A stretch of DNA of 59,092 bases, taken from positions 1-59,092 of the forward strand of contig CAUJEM010000159.1 in NCBI GenBank assembly GCA_963169915.1. The letters run 5' to 3'. Source of the DNA: Myxococcota bacterium (GTDB lineage Bacteria > Myxococcota_A > Polyangia > Polyangiales > Polyangiaceae). Shown here one piece after another: positions 1 through 10,206 of this stretch. The notes beneath the pieces were generated by a model that saw nothing but the letters and a program-made list of their open reading frames with translations, ran no database searches and was not told the DNA's origin. Numbering within the stretch: position 1 is the stretch's first letter; each line of letters begins with the position of its first letter. Both the position numbers and the translations under genes were made by a program.

Positions 1-986
1 CGCGTCGCCGCGAAGACGGCCCGACCCGCCGGGCTCACCCACTCCGAGGTGAGCGCGAGCGGGGTGACCCCGAACACGAGCACGAGCGCGCCCACCATCA
101 TCCAGCTCGTCATGCGGATGCCCACGATGGCGCCCGCCGCCGTGAGCGCGATCCCGTGATCGAGCTTCATGTTGAAGTCGCTGAGCTTCCAGCTCTTGCC
201 CGCGATGCTCAGCGACGGCAGCCAGTCGAAGATCTTGCTGGTGGCGGGCAGCAGCGTGTCTCGAACGAGCTTGCCACCCTCCCCCACCACCTGCCTGAGC
301 TGCAGGTCTTTGAGCAGCGGCACCATCATCCCGACCAGCCCCGCCCACAAGAGCGCCCGGGCCTTGACCAGCGCCTCCGCCCCCTGGCTGTAGAGGCTCT
401 GCAGCGTGACCGCGGCCGCGGTGCCGCTCGGGAACTTGAGGCGCTCCTGGTTGATCATGCTGCGCTTGAGCGGGATGGCCAGCACCGCGCCGAGCACGGC
501 CACCGCGAAGGTCCAGGCGCCGATGATCCACGCCGACAGGTTGACGCCCTCCGGCGAGCTGGGGCTCACCGAGAGCAGCAGCAGCGCCGGAAAGGCCGAG
601 ACGAGCGTGCCGCCGGTGCTGTACCCCGCCGACGAGGCCGTCGACTGCATGCAGTTGTTCTCGAGGATGGTCATCGGGCTGCGCGCCAGGCCCGCGCGCT
701 GAAAGAACGACCAGAGCGTGAACGACAAGATGCAGGCCGTGATGGCCACGCCCAGGTGCCAGCCCGTCTTGAGCCCAATGTACAGGTTGGTGAAGCTCAA
801 GAAGAAGCCGAGCACCGAGCCCATGACGATGGCTCGCCACGTCAGCTGCGGGACGTGCTCTCCGCGATACACCCGCGCGTACCACTCCTCCTCGCTGAGC
901 TCGAGCACCTCGTCCGGGCCGATGTCGAGCGGGCGCGCCGCCGCGAGCTCTTCCTCGGTCACCGGCGGCCTCTGAAGCAAACCCAT
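1..986 (-). CDS. OPT family oligopeptide/metal-chelate transporter (C-terminal part outside window)
   Basis: Reading the minus strand from an ATG at 986 gives a frame that stays open to the window edge, about 328 residues, so the C-terminal part is missing. The start is MGLLQRPPVTEEELAAARP. After a 50-residue cytoplasmic stretch come hydrophobic segments, then the polar motif ENNCMQSTASSAGYSTGG, which is typical of bacterial OPT-family proteins. OPT proteins are proton-coupled inner-membrane importers of oligopeptides or metal chelates; the substrate cannot be read here. The gene lies 90 bases downstream of pnp on the same strand, with a hairpin between them. Family assignment rests on the motif and the membrane pattern. 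Confidence 0.82.
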   Translation of the reverse strand, partial: MGLLQRPPVTEEELAAARPLDIGPDEVLELSEEEWYARVYRGEHVPQLTWRAIVMGSVLGFFLSFTNLYIGLKTGWHLGVAITACILSFTLWSFFQRAGLARSPMTILENNCMQSTASSAGYSTGGTLVSAFPALLLLSVSPSSPEGVNLSAWIIGAWTFAVAVLGAVLAIPLKRSMINQERLKFPSGTAAAVTLQSLYSQGAEALVKARALLWAGLVGMMVPLLKDLQLRQVVGEGGKLVRDTLLPATSKIFDWLPSLSIAGKSWKLSDFNMKLDHGIALTAAGAIVGIRMTSWMMVGALVLVFGVTPLALTSEWVSPAGRAVFAAT

Positions 987-1033
987 GGCGCCGCTATAGC
1001 CCGGCGGCGGCGCGAAGGGATCCCCAAAGCGCG

Positions 1034-1056
1034 GGACGCCGCGCTCGGCGGCGTCC
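1034..1056 (-). terminator. Possible terminator hairpin downstream of pnp
   Basis: A perfect 8-bp inverted repeat (GGACGCCG at 1034-1041, CGGCGTCC at 1049-1056) with a 7-nt loop sits between pnp and the OPT gene. On the minus strand it is followed by CGCGCTTTGG, so the U-tract is weak. It could terminate pnp transcription or act as a 3' stabilising stem. Confidence 0.4.
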
Positions 1057-1076
1057 GGTCTTGCGCTGGTGTGGGC

Positions 1077-3305
<2,229 letters not shown>

Positions 3306-3447
3306 TGAAGACAGCGCTCCTCACGCCTTGGCCGCTACGTGCGACCGGACGCCGACCTGATCCCTGTCTTCAACCTCGGTTCCTGAGCGGTACGGGGGTG
3401 CCGCGCACGAAGCGAAGATGAAGGAGTGGGTCACTCGTCGGGGAAAG

Positions 3448-3473
3448 CACCGCCACCGACCGCGGTGACGGTG
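3448..3473 (-). other. Stem-loop A in the rpsO-pnp leader
   Basis: CACCG-C-CACCG, a 4-nt loop, then CGGTG-A-CGGTG forms two stacked 5-bp helices around one mismatch. It lies between rpsO and pnp, next to a second hairpin. In enterobacteria the corresponding leader folds into a stem cut by RNase III as part of PNPase autoregulation; a similar role here is inference. Confidence 0.5.
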
Positions 3474-3478
3474 AACGA

Positions 3479-3505
3479 GGCAGACACTCTCCATGACTGT
3501 CTGCC
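3479..3505 (-). other. Stem-loop B in the rpsO-pnp leader
   Basis: A perfect 8-bp inverted repeat, GGCAGACA (3479-3486) and TGTCTGCC (3498-3505), with an 11-nt loop, lies 20 nt after the rpsO stop. There is no U-tract, so it looks like an RNA-processing or stability element and not a terminator. Confidence 0.5.
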
Positions 3506-3525
3506 CTGAACCGTGAGCCCTGCGC

Positions 3526-3795
3526 TCAGCGCCGGAGGCTGAGCGCCCCGAGCACCTTTCGGTAGCGCTCGGTGTCCTCACCCTTCAGGTAGTCGAGCAG
3601 GCGCCGGCGCTTGCCCACCAGCTTGAGCAGGCCCCGCCGGGAGTGGTGGTCTTTCTTGTGGGTCTTGAAGTGCTCTTGCAGGTAGTCGATGCGCTGGCTG
3701 ATGAGCGCGATTTGCACCTCGGGCGAGCCGGTGTCCGATTCATGCAGCCGGTAGCTGCTGATGACGTGCGCCTTGGCGCCAATTTCTAGCGGCAT
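3526..3795 (-). CDS. rpsO: 30S ribosomal protein S15
   Basis: The 89-residue protein has the full S15 pattern: an N-terminal helix, then [19 protein letters not shown], the [26 protein letters not shown] core that binds 16S rRNA helix 22, and a short C-terminal helix ([15 protein letters not shown]). Length matches the family exactly. Start is ATG at 3795, with AGGA about 10 nt upstream and a good sigma-70-type promoter just before it. It heads the rpsO-pnp unit. Confidence 0.97.
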   Translation of the reverse strand: MPLEIGAKAHVISSYRLHESDTGSPEVQIALISQRIDYLQEHFKTHKKDHHSRRGLLKLVGKRRRLLDYLKGEDTERYRKVLGALSLRR

Positions 3796-3821
3796 AGTGA
3801 TGGGTTCCTAAAAGCGCGCGC

Positions 3822-3849
3822 AGTATAGCGGCGCAGTTGGGCGGGTCAA
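3822..3849 (-). promoter_or_regulatory. Predicted sigma-70-type promoter of rpsO-pnp
   Basis: On the minus strand TTGACC (3844-3849) and TATACT (3822-3827) are separated by 16 bases, each close to the consensus -35 and -10. Predicted transcription starts near 3815, giving a leader of about 20 nt before the rpsO ATG. Such AT-rich hexamers stand out in this GC-rich DNA. Confidence 0.6.
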
Positions 3850-3853
3850 CTGC
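3833..3853. promoter_or_regulatory. Inverted repeat overlapping the rpsO promoter
   Basis: GCAGTTG (3833-3839) and CAACTGC (3847-3853) are perfect 7-bp arms around a 7-nt spacer. They cover the -35 hexamer and part of the spacer of the rpsO promoter. It could be an operator, or a terminator stem for the upstream kinase gene, although no U-tract follows directly. Confidence 0.4.
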
Positions 3854-3872
3854 CTCGCGCCCCGCAGGTGGG

Positions 3873-5546
3873 TCAGAAGCCGGGGTTGGCGATGGGGGGC
3901 GGGACGAAGCCCGTCTGGCGCTTGATGGGCTTTGCGCCCGAGCTGCGCTCCTTTGCGCCCGGCCCTGCCAGGGGATCATCGCCGCTGCCGGGGGCCTTCG
4001 AGGCGCCACCCCCCTCCGTCGTCTTGGGGGCGGCGACGACGCCTCCCGGCCCGGGGGCCGCGACCTTCTCGACCGCGAGATCTTCGAGGGAGATGCTGTC
4101 CGTGCCGCGCGCCGTCGAGGCGGCTGGGACGGCCGGGGTGGGCACTGGGCTGGCGCCCGAGGCTGCTGGGTTAGCCTCACCCAGCGGCGCCCCGGCCCCG
4201 ACGGCCTGACCGCTCCCCTCCGCGTGGCTCCCCCCCTTGAGCGCCAAGGCGACGCCCAAGCCGCCCAGCGTCAAGAGCGCTGCCCCCGCGGCCGCGTACA
4301 GCCATGCGGGGCGCTTGCTGGGCGGTCGCACCGACGGCGCCTGCGTGCCGTACGGGGTGGGCACCACGGCTCCGACGGACGAGTCCGTGATGGGGTACTC
4401 CGAGAGCCTCCCGGCCTGGAAGAGCTCTGCGGCGCTGACCGCCGTCGGCGAAGACACCGGGCCGAAGCCTACGCCGCTGACGAGCGTGCTGGCGCCCACG
4501 TGGGGGAGCGCTTGGAGCATGGGCCCGATGGACTCGCCTCGCGCGGCGCGCTCATCCGCCAGCCGGATGGCCTCCTTGAGCGCCACCCGCCGCTCCTCAC
4601 CCCGCGCGCCGAGCAAGGACGAGACGAACTTGCCGACGTCCTCCGTGCGGACGCGAGCGACCGTCGGAGGGAAGACGCGATCCAGCGCGGCCTCGAACTC
4701 CGCGGCGGTCTGAAAGCGCTTGTTCGGATCTCGCTCGAGCGCGCGGAGCACGACCGCCTCGAGCGCCCGAGGGTAGTCTCGGTCCAGCGCGTGGGGCGGC
4801 AAGATGGGGCGGTCCCCCACGATGTTGTGGAGGGTGGCGACGTCGTTCTCCCCGCGGAAAGGGTGCTTTCCGGTGGTCAGCTGGTAGAGCACGATGCCGA
4901 GGGCGAAGAGATCCGTCCGACGGTCGATGCTGAGCCCCTGCGCCTGCTCCGGGGACATGTACGGCGGCTTCCCCTTGACCTGGCCGGAGCCGGTGTCCTC
5001 CGAGGTGCGGCCGGCGGCCTTGGCCACGCCGAAATCCACCACCTTGACCACGCCGTCGTAGGTGATGAGCAGGTTCTGCGGGGAGATGTCGCGGTGGACC
5101 ACGCCGAGCGAGGCGCCGTCGTCCCCCTTGAGCTCGTGCGCGGCGTGGAGCCCGGCGCACGCATCTTGGATGATCTTGACCGCGATGGGGCGCGGGATGC
5201 CTTGCGCCTTCGCGGCCGCGCGGCGCAGGGCGCTCAGCGGCTCGCCATCCACCCACTCCATGACGAGGTAGAGCAGCCCCTCCTGCTCCCCGAGGTCATG
5301 GATGACGACGACGTTGGGGTGCTGGATGCCCGAGGCGAGCTGCGCCTCGTCCAAGAACATCTGCTCGAATTGCGGATCTTCCGAGATGGACGGCAGCATG
5401 GTCTTGATGGCGACCGTCTTGCTGAAGCCGCGCGTTCCCTTGAGGCGCGCCGCCCACACCGCCGCCATCCCACCCTGGGCGATGGGCACCAGAAATTCAT
5501 AACGCCCGAGCGTCATGCCGGGTTGGATGTCGCCTAGCGAGCGCAT
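3873..5546 (-). CDS. Membrane-anchored Ser/Thr protein kinase (Hanks type)
   Basis: The protein has about 557 residues from the ATG at 5546; an ATG at 5516 (MTLGRYEFL) is also possible, and a 42-codon upstream extension looks unlikely because it overlaps the preceding gene. The kinase domain covers residues 10 to 280: glycine loop IAQGGMAAVW, VAIK lysine near 48, catalytic HRDISPQN near 151, DFG near 171, and SPEQAQG in the activation segment. A linker rich in Ala and Pro is followed by one membrane helix (LYAAAGAALLTLGGLGVALAL) and an extracytoplasmic Ala/Pro/Gly tail of about 110 residues. It probably phosphorylates cytoplasmic targets in response to an envelope signal; targets are unknown. 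It sits alone between the glycan cluster and rpsO. Confidence 0.9.
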   Translation of the reverse strand: MRSLGDIQPGMTLGRYEFLVPIAQGGMAAVWAARLKGTRGFSKTVAIKTMLPSISEDPQFEQMFLDEAQLASGIQHPNVVVIHDLGEQEGLLYLVMEWVDGEPLSALRRAAAKAQGIPRPIAVKIIQDACAGLHAAHELKGDDGASLGVVHRDISPQNLLITYDGVVKVVDFGVAKAAGRTSEDTGSGQVKGKPPYMSPEQAQGLSIDRRTDLFALGIVLYQLTTGKHPFRGENDVATLHNIVGDRPILPPHALDRDYPRALEAVVLRALERDPNKRFQTAAEFEAALDRVFPPTVARVRTEDVGKFVSSLLGARGEERRVALKEAIRLADERAARGESIGPMLQALPHVGASTLVSGVGFGPVSSPTAVSAAELFQAGRLSEYPITDSSVGAVVPTPYGTQAPSVRPPSKRPAWLYAAAGAALLTLGGLGVALALKGGSHAEGSGQAVGAGAPLGEANPAASGASPVPTPAVPAASTARGTDSISLEDLAVEKVAAPGPGGVVAAPKTTEGGGASKAPGSGDDPLAGPGAKERSSGAKPIKRQTGFVPPPIANPGF

Positions 5547-5635
5547 GCAGGAGTACCGCGGGGCTAAGGTTGACAGACGCCGCCCGTCCGCACAAGCGAG
5601 CGCCGCAGCGGAGGTGATTTCTGGCGCCCCTCGGC

Positions 5636-7195
5636 TCAGCGCCAGACCCCGGAGACGTCGTAGAGCCAAAACCGCCCGCGATGAGCGAGCACCTGGACGT
5701 CCTCCGCGTGCTCACCGAAGGTCAGCGGCGCAGGATCCGCGGCCGGAGCGCTGGCGGGCGTCCGCACGAGCACGAGCGGGTAGCGGCGGGCGTAGTCCGC
5801 CGTGACCCGGTACTCCCAGGGCGTCCACTCCAGGCCGCCCGGGATGAGCGGTGGCCGCCGCTCGCTGCGGTAGCGCACGGGCAAGCTGGCGAACTTGGTG
5901 AAGGTGTAGGCGATCTCTCCCGGGCGCCTGGCCACGTAGTACGCCAGGTGGTGGACGTAGAGCCGCCGCCACACCCCAGGCAGCCCGGTGGAGTCGTGCA
6001 TCACGGCGAAGACCCGCGCCCCCGCGGGGATGTCGTCGAGGATCTGGCTGGCGTCGGCGCCGTCCGGGATCCGCGCGAAGGCGGCCGCGCTGGTGACGGC
6101 GGAGCCCAGGCCCAGCCCCACCGCGGCGGGGCGGATCCAGGCGGCCCAGCGCTCGGACACCACGGGGACGAGCGGCAGCGTGAAGGTGAGCCACCAGACG
6201 GGCAGGCGCTCGAAGATGAACCAGGTGCTCATCAAGATCCGCGGCACCAGCATGTAGAGCAGCAGCCAGGTGATGGACAGCGCGATCCACTCGCGGCGCC
6301 GGCGGCTGGGGAGCGGCGCCGAAAAAAAGGGAGAGACGAACAAGAGCAGCAGCAGCCCGAGCAGGCCGTAGTACCACCACTGATCGCGGTCACCGTGGAC
6401 GTTGCCGACGGAGTAGGTGCCGAAGTGGTAGAGCTTCTCCCAGAGCGGGCTGTCCTCGCCGTCCCGATCTTCCCAATAGATGTTGGGCAGCGAGCGGTGG
6501 TGCTGGAACACGGTGAGCGAGTAGCCGAGCGCGGGCAGGAGCGGCGCGGACCCCGTCAGCGTGGAGCGGAGCCAGCCGCGCCAGCCCAGCGCGCGCGGCG
6601 AGCTGCCAGCCGCCCACGCCACGAAGATGGAGATGCAGAAGCACAGCATGGCCAGCACGTGCGTGAAGGCCAGCAGGAGCGCCCCGAGGGCGATGAGCCA
6701 CCACCAGCGCCGCTCCCCCTCCCGCCACCGCAGCCAGAGGCAGAGCAGCAGCATGGCCAGCGGGACGCCGATGGCGTAGTTGATGAACCCCCAGCCGATG
6801 ACGTTGCTGAAGGCGAAGGGCAGCACGAAAAACGCCATCCACCGCGGCCGATCCGAGAGGCTCAGCACCGCGAGCGTCGCGGTGCCGGTGGCGAAGGGCA
6901 GCGCGGCCAGCACCAGCTTCCCGGCCAGCTCCGGCTTCATCAGGTACGACAGCAGCGCGATGAGGACGTGAAAGCCCCCGTTGTAGGTGTGCAGATCCCA
7001 CACGTACTCCGCGTTCTCCGCCGAGCCCTGCCACAGGCGGTGGAGCAAGGCTCCCATCGCCAGGTGCTGAGGGTAGTCCACGCACGGCGGGAACTCCGTG
7101 AGGAAGTAGGCGCTGGCGAAGATGGAGACGGCGAGCCAGAAGAGCCCCGTCAGCCCTGGCGACTCGAGCCGCCACCACGCGAGAGGCCGGGTCAC
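5636..7195 (-). CDS. Polytopic GT-C-type glycosyltransferase-like membrane protein
   Basis: From a GTG at 7195 the protein has 519 residues and about 10 to 12 membrane helices, with a large soluble C-terminal part. The start overlaps the stop of the upstream gene in a GTGA quartet, so it is translationally coupled; a longer upstream frame lies in another gene and is rejected. The first extracytoplasmic loop carries FPPCVDYPQH, an acidic loop motif of the sort expected in GT-C enzymes that use polyprenyl-phosphate sugars. It is the last gene of the seven-gene cluster and is the best candidate for the final transfer of a lipid-linked sugar to an envelope acceptor, in the manner of ArnT. Substrate is inferred from context. 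Confidence 0.72.
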   Translation of the reverse strand: MTRPLAWWRLESPGLTGLFWLAVSIFASAYFLTEFPPCVDYPQHLAMGALLHRLWQGSAENAEYVWDLHTYNGGFHVLIALLSYLMKPELAGKLVLAALPFATGTATLAVLSLSDRPRWMAFFVLPFAFSNVIGWGFINYAIGVPLAMLLLCLWLRWREGERRWWWLIALGALLLAFTHVLAMLCFCISIFVAWAAGSSPRALGWRGWLRSTLTGSAPLLPALGYSLTVFQHHRSLPNIYWEDRDGEDSPLWEKLYHFGTYSVGNVHGDRDQWWYYGLLGLLLLLFVSPFFSAPLPSRRRREWIALSITWLLLYMLVPRILMSTWFIFERLPVWWLTFTLPLVPVVSERWAAWIRPAAVGLGLGSAVTSAAAFARIPDGADASQILDDIPAGARVFAVMHDSTGLPGVWRRLYVHHLAYYVARRPGEIAYTFTKFASLPVRYRSERRPPLIPGGLEWTPWEYRVTADYARRYPLVLVRTPASAPAADPAPLTFGEHAEDVQVLAHRGRFWLYDVSGVWR

Positions 7196-8136
7196 CGGCG
7201 CTCCGCCAACAGCGCCAGGGCCCCCAGCGCGGCGATGAGGGCGCTCGAGGCGACCCAGAGGATGGCGAGCGCCATGGCCAGCTCCGAGGGGACCCCGAGC
7301 GGCGCGCTGAGCGCGACGAAGAGCGACTCTCGGAGCCCGAAGCCCCCCACCGTGATCGGCAGCACCGTGGCGATGAGCGCCACCGGCAGCGCGAAGTAGA
7401 TGGCGCCGAGCAGCTCCGGGGAGGACCAGGCCCAAGCGGCCGGCGCCAAGATGGTCAGGGCCGTGAGCTGATAGAGCAGCGACCACCCCAGCACCTCACC
7501 GCGCGCGCGCGCGCTGGCGAGCGGCCCCTGGAAGCTGCCAGCCAGCCCCTCGAGGCTGCGCGCCAGCGCCTCCGACCAGCGCCGCGCCCAGCGCGCCCCG
7601 AGGCGCAGCGGCGCCGCGGCCCCCCAGAGCAGCGCGATGAGCCCCAGGCACAGCCCGCCAGCGAAGAGCAGCAGCGGCCGCGTCGGCTGGTCGAGGACGA
7701 CGCCGAGCCCCGCCGTCGCCAGCAGCGCGAGCGCGATGAGCCCCAGCAGCCGCTCGTACAGCACCGACGCCCAGGCGTGCTCGGCCTGCTTCAGCCGGGG
7801 CGCGACCCGCCACCCCCGCACGACGTCGCCGCCGACGGAGGTGGGGAGCACGAAGTTGTAGAGCGTGGCGACGGCGAGCTCCTGCGTGAGGCGACCGAGC
7901 GGCAGGTGCTCGCCGAGCAGCCGCAAGATGCGCTGCCAGCGCCACGCACCGACGAGCAAGCTCGCCCCCGTGAGCAGCGTGGCCGCGAGCGCGGCGCGCC
8001 ACCCGAGCCCCAGCACCGCGCCCAGGGTGGCTCGAAGCTCGATCTGACGGAGGGCCCAGGTGAGCAGCAAGACCGTGACCACGAGCTTCAGCGCCCTCCA
8101 GACGGGACGCGACGGCGCCTGTCGCTCGCTCGGCAC
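7192..8136 (-). CDS. LPG-synthase-TM / AglD-like (UPF0104) membrane protein
   Basis: The 314-residue integral membrane protein starts at GTG 8136, two bases after the upstream methyltransferase stop. Characteristic motifs are NFVLPTSVGGDVVRGWR in the middle and LPITVGGFGLRESLFVAL near the C-terminus, the signature of the lysylphosphatidylglycerol-synthase transmembrane family. The aminoacyl-transferase domain of MprF is absent. In archaeal AglD this membrane domain is fused to a dolichol-phosphate sugar synthase, and a matching GT2 lies three genes upstream. It may therefore translocate or present a polyprenyl-linked sugar; that role is inference. Confidence 0.8.
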   Translation of the reverse strand: MPSERQAPSRPVWRALKLVVTVLLLTWALRQIELRATLGAVLGLGWRAALAATLLTGASLLVGAWRWQRILRLLGEHLPLGRLTQELAVATLYNFVLPTSVGGDVVRGWRVAPRLKQAEHAWASVLYERLLGLIALALLATAGLGVVLDQPTRPLLLFAGGLCLGLIALLWGAAAPLRLGARWARRWSEALARSLEGLAGSFQGPLASARARGEVLGWSLLYQLTALTILAPAAWAWSSPELLGAIYFALPVALIATVLPITVGGFGLRESLFVALSAPLGVPSELAMALAILWVASSALIAALGALALLAERR

Positions 8137-8138
8137 CC

Positions 8139-8933
8139 TCAGCGCTCCCGCGGCGCTCGGAACAGCAGGGCTTTGTAGTCGCCGAGCGGCTCCGGCCAGC
8201 CCAGCGCCTCGAGCGCGCGCTCCCCGAGCGTGAAGGCGCGGCCCACCCAGCGCTCCGGCAGGTCCCTGAAGGCGAGCGCGTAGCGCATGGGCACGAAGAA
8301 CATGACGCGCCGACGGATGAGCGTGAGCCCGGTGCGCTCGACGACGCGGACGAAGGGCGCGACGCCCATCCTCAAGAGGCGGGCCGTGAGCCGCGCCGAG
8401 TGCAGGGGCTCGATGACGAGCAGCCGTCCGCCTGGCTTGAGCAAGCTCCGGACGTGCCGCACCGCGACCTCCAGCTCGGCCTGGGTGGAGCACGCCAGGG
8501 TCAGGCAGCCCAGCACGAGCACCACGTCGAAGTGCTCGAGATCGCTCGCCGTGGGGGGCCGCCGCACGTCCCCGACGCGAAACTCCACGTCCAGACCCCG
8601 CCTTGACGCCTCTTGCGCCGCCGCCTCCAGCGCCTTGGCGGAGAAGTCCCAGCCGGTGACCTTGGCGCCACGCTCGGCGAGGTGGAGGCTGGCGCGGCCC
8701 GTGCCGCACCCCACGTCCGCCACGCTCAGCCCGCGGACGTCGCCGAGCAGCGCGTCGAGCGTGGCCATCTGCCGGCGGTGCACCTCCGCGTTGTAGGTGT
8801 TGCTGGGCCAATTGCTCCGGGCGAGGCCGCGGTAGCTCTCCGCCTTCATGTCCCAGTAGCCTGGCGTGTCGTACAGCCCGCGCTTGGAGGCGCGGTCGGT
8901 GATGAGCTGCAAGAGGCTCCGTCCCTGTGCCAT
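8139..8933 (-). CDS. Class I SAM-dependent methyltransferase
   Basis: The 264-residue protein has motif I (VADVGCGTGRASLHLAERG), motif II/III-like FDVVLVLGCLTL, and LKPGGRLLVIEPLH, a standard class I fold. The chosen start is ATG 8933 (MAQGRSLLQLITDR). A GTG at 8984, one base after the upstream stop, would add 17 residues, but those codons have poorer third-position GC. It may methylate the sugar, the ligated amino acid or the lipid of the pathway. Position inside the coupled cluster supports a biosynthetic role; the acceptor cannot be told. Confidence 0.82.
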   Translation of the reverse strand: MAQGRSLLQLITDRASKRGLYDTPGYWDMKAESYRGLARSNWPSNTYNAEVHRRQMATLDALLGDVRGLSVADVGCGTGRASLHLAERGAKVTGWDFSAKALEAAAQEASRRGLDVEFRVGDVRRPPTASDLEHFDVVLVLGCLTLACSTQAELEVAVRHVRSLLKPGGRLLVIEPLHSARLTARLLRMGVAPFVRVVERTGLTLIRRRVMFFVPMRYALAFRDLPERWVGRAFTLGERALEALGWPEPLGDYKALLFRAPRER

Positions 8934-8985
8934 GGCTGAGCGGCGGGATAGCACAGCCGGCCCGGTGACCGCCAACCGTCGCACG

Positions 8986-10206
8986 TCACGCGCCGGTGTG
9001 GATTTGGATCACTTCCATGGCGCGGGCCGCCGCCTGCTCGGCCTCCTGGCGATCCCGGCCTACCGCGAGGACGCACCCTGCGCGCTTGGAGCCGTCCGTG
9101 AGGGGCTCGACGCGCTGTCCGGGCTGGACGAAGACGTGCGCCGCGCGCACCCCTGGCAGGCCACGCGCCTGCTCGAGCCCCTCCACGCTGCGCACCAGCC
9201 CGGGGCGAGCGATGATGAAGCGCCCCACCGCGCCGCCCCAGGGCTCGGCCTCGGGTCCGGCGCGCTCCCAGTCCGGGCGTGAGAGCGCCACCCCGAGCAG
9301 CCGCCGGTAGAGCGAGACGCCGCTCGCGAGGAAGGTGACGTCCGGATCGAGCCCGCCGCCCAAGCGGTGCGCCGTCTCGATCAGCGCGGCGCCCTGCTCC
9401 CCGGCCCGCACCTGCGTGTAGCTGGGGCCGCGCGTGATGCCGAGCGCCCGCGCCCCCGCCACCGCGGCCGCCTCGACCTCTCGCGCCAGCGGCGCGCTCA
9501 GCTCCGAGGGGTAGACCTCCGCGAAGGTAATGCCGGGCGGCTCGGGGTAACCGGTGATGATGCGCTCGGTCACCGCCAGCACCTCGGTGTGGCCGTCGAC
9601 GGTGGTGGCGTTGACGCTGTACTCCTTGCCGGCGATGAAGCCCTCCACCACCGCGGTAGGCTCGCCCCCGGAGGCCAGCGCCGACATGGCCAGCGCCTCA
9701 CGCGCGGCCACCAGCAGCTCCTGCTCCTGCATCACGATCCGTACGCCACGCTGACCCCAGCCGCGCGAGGGCTTGATCACCCATGGCGAGGGCTCGCGCC
9801 GCGCGAACTCGAGCACCTGCTCCAGGCTCCGCACCACGGCGAAGGGCGGACACGGCGCGCCTCCCGCCTGGTAGCGCTGCCGCATGTCGTGCTTGAGCGC
9901 GAAGCCCTCGAGCAGCTCCGGGGTGGCATAAAATGGCAGGCCTAGCGCGCGCGCCGCGCGCGCGACCGGCAGGAGCGCCGCCTCCGAGCCGCAGGTGACG
10001 ATGCCCTCGACGCGGTGCGCGCGACCGGCCTCTACGATGCCCGCCGTGTCGACCGTGGACACGCGCGCCCAGCGCTGACAGAGCGACACCGCGGGCGCCT
10101 CCTGGCGCTGGTCGAGCCCCACGACCTCGAGCCCCTCGGCGCGGCAGAACTGCACCAGCCCGAGCTGCGGGAACCCGCACCCGACGACGAGCACCCGGGC
10201 GCTCAC
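8986..10206 (-). CDS. ATP-grasp ligase (CarB/biotin-carboxylase-like)
   Basis: The 406-residue enzyme starts at GTG 10206, overlapping the GT2 stop by 4 nt. The N-terminal Rossmann-like part begins VLVVGCGFPQLGLVQF. The ATP-grasp core includes WVIKPSRGWGQRGVRIV, FIAGKEYSVNATT and ETAHRLGGGLDPD. ATP-grasp ligases activate a carboxylate as acyl phosphate and join it to an amine. Between an aminotransferase that would create an amino sugar and membrane transferases, the simplest guess is N-acylation of that amino sugar, perhaps with an amino acid. A ligase for a peptide or cofactor is also possible. Confidence 0.8.
   Translation of the reverse strand: MSARVLVVGCGFPQLGLVQFCRAEGLEVVGLDQRQEAPAVSLCQRWARVSTVDTAGIVEAGRAHRVEGIVTCGSEAALLPVARAARALGLPFYATPELLEGFALKHDMRQRYQAGGAPCPPFAVVRSLEQVLEFARREPSPWVIKPSRGWGQRGVRIVMQEQELLVAAREALAMSALASGGEPTAVVEGFIAGKEYSVNATTVDGHTEVLAVTERIITGYPEPPGITFAEVYPSELSAPLAREVEAAAVAGARALGITRGPSYTQVRAGEQGAALIETAHRLGGGLDPDVTFLASGVSLYRRLLGVALSRPDWERAGPEAEPWGGAVGRFIIARPGLVRSVEGLEQARGLPGVRAAHVFVQPGQRVEPLTDGSKRAGCVLAVGRDRQEAEQAAARAMEVIQIHTGA

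Noticed and set aside
3837..5537. 566-codon frame on the plus strand opposite the Ser/Thr kinase
   Set aside because: It is an antisense shadow caused by very high GC; the minus-strand kinase has clear motifs.
5681..7399. 572-codon plus-strand frame opposite the GT-C gene
   Set aside because: Very rich in Arg/Gln/Glu from antisense of hydrophobic codons; no domain.
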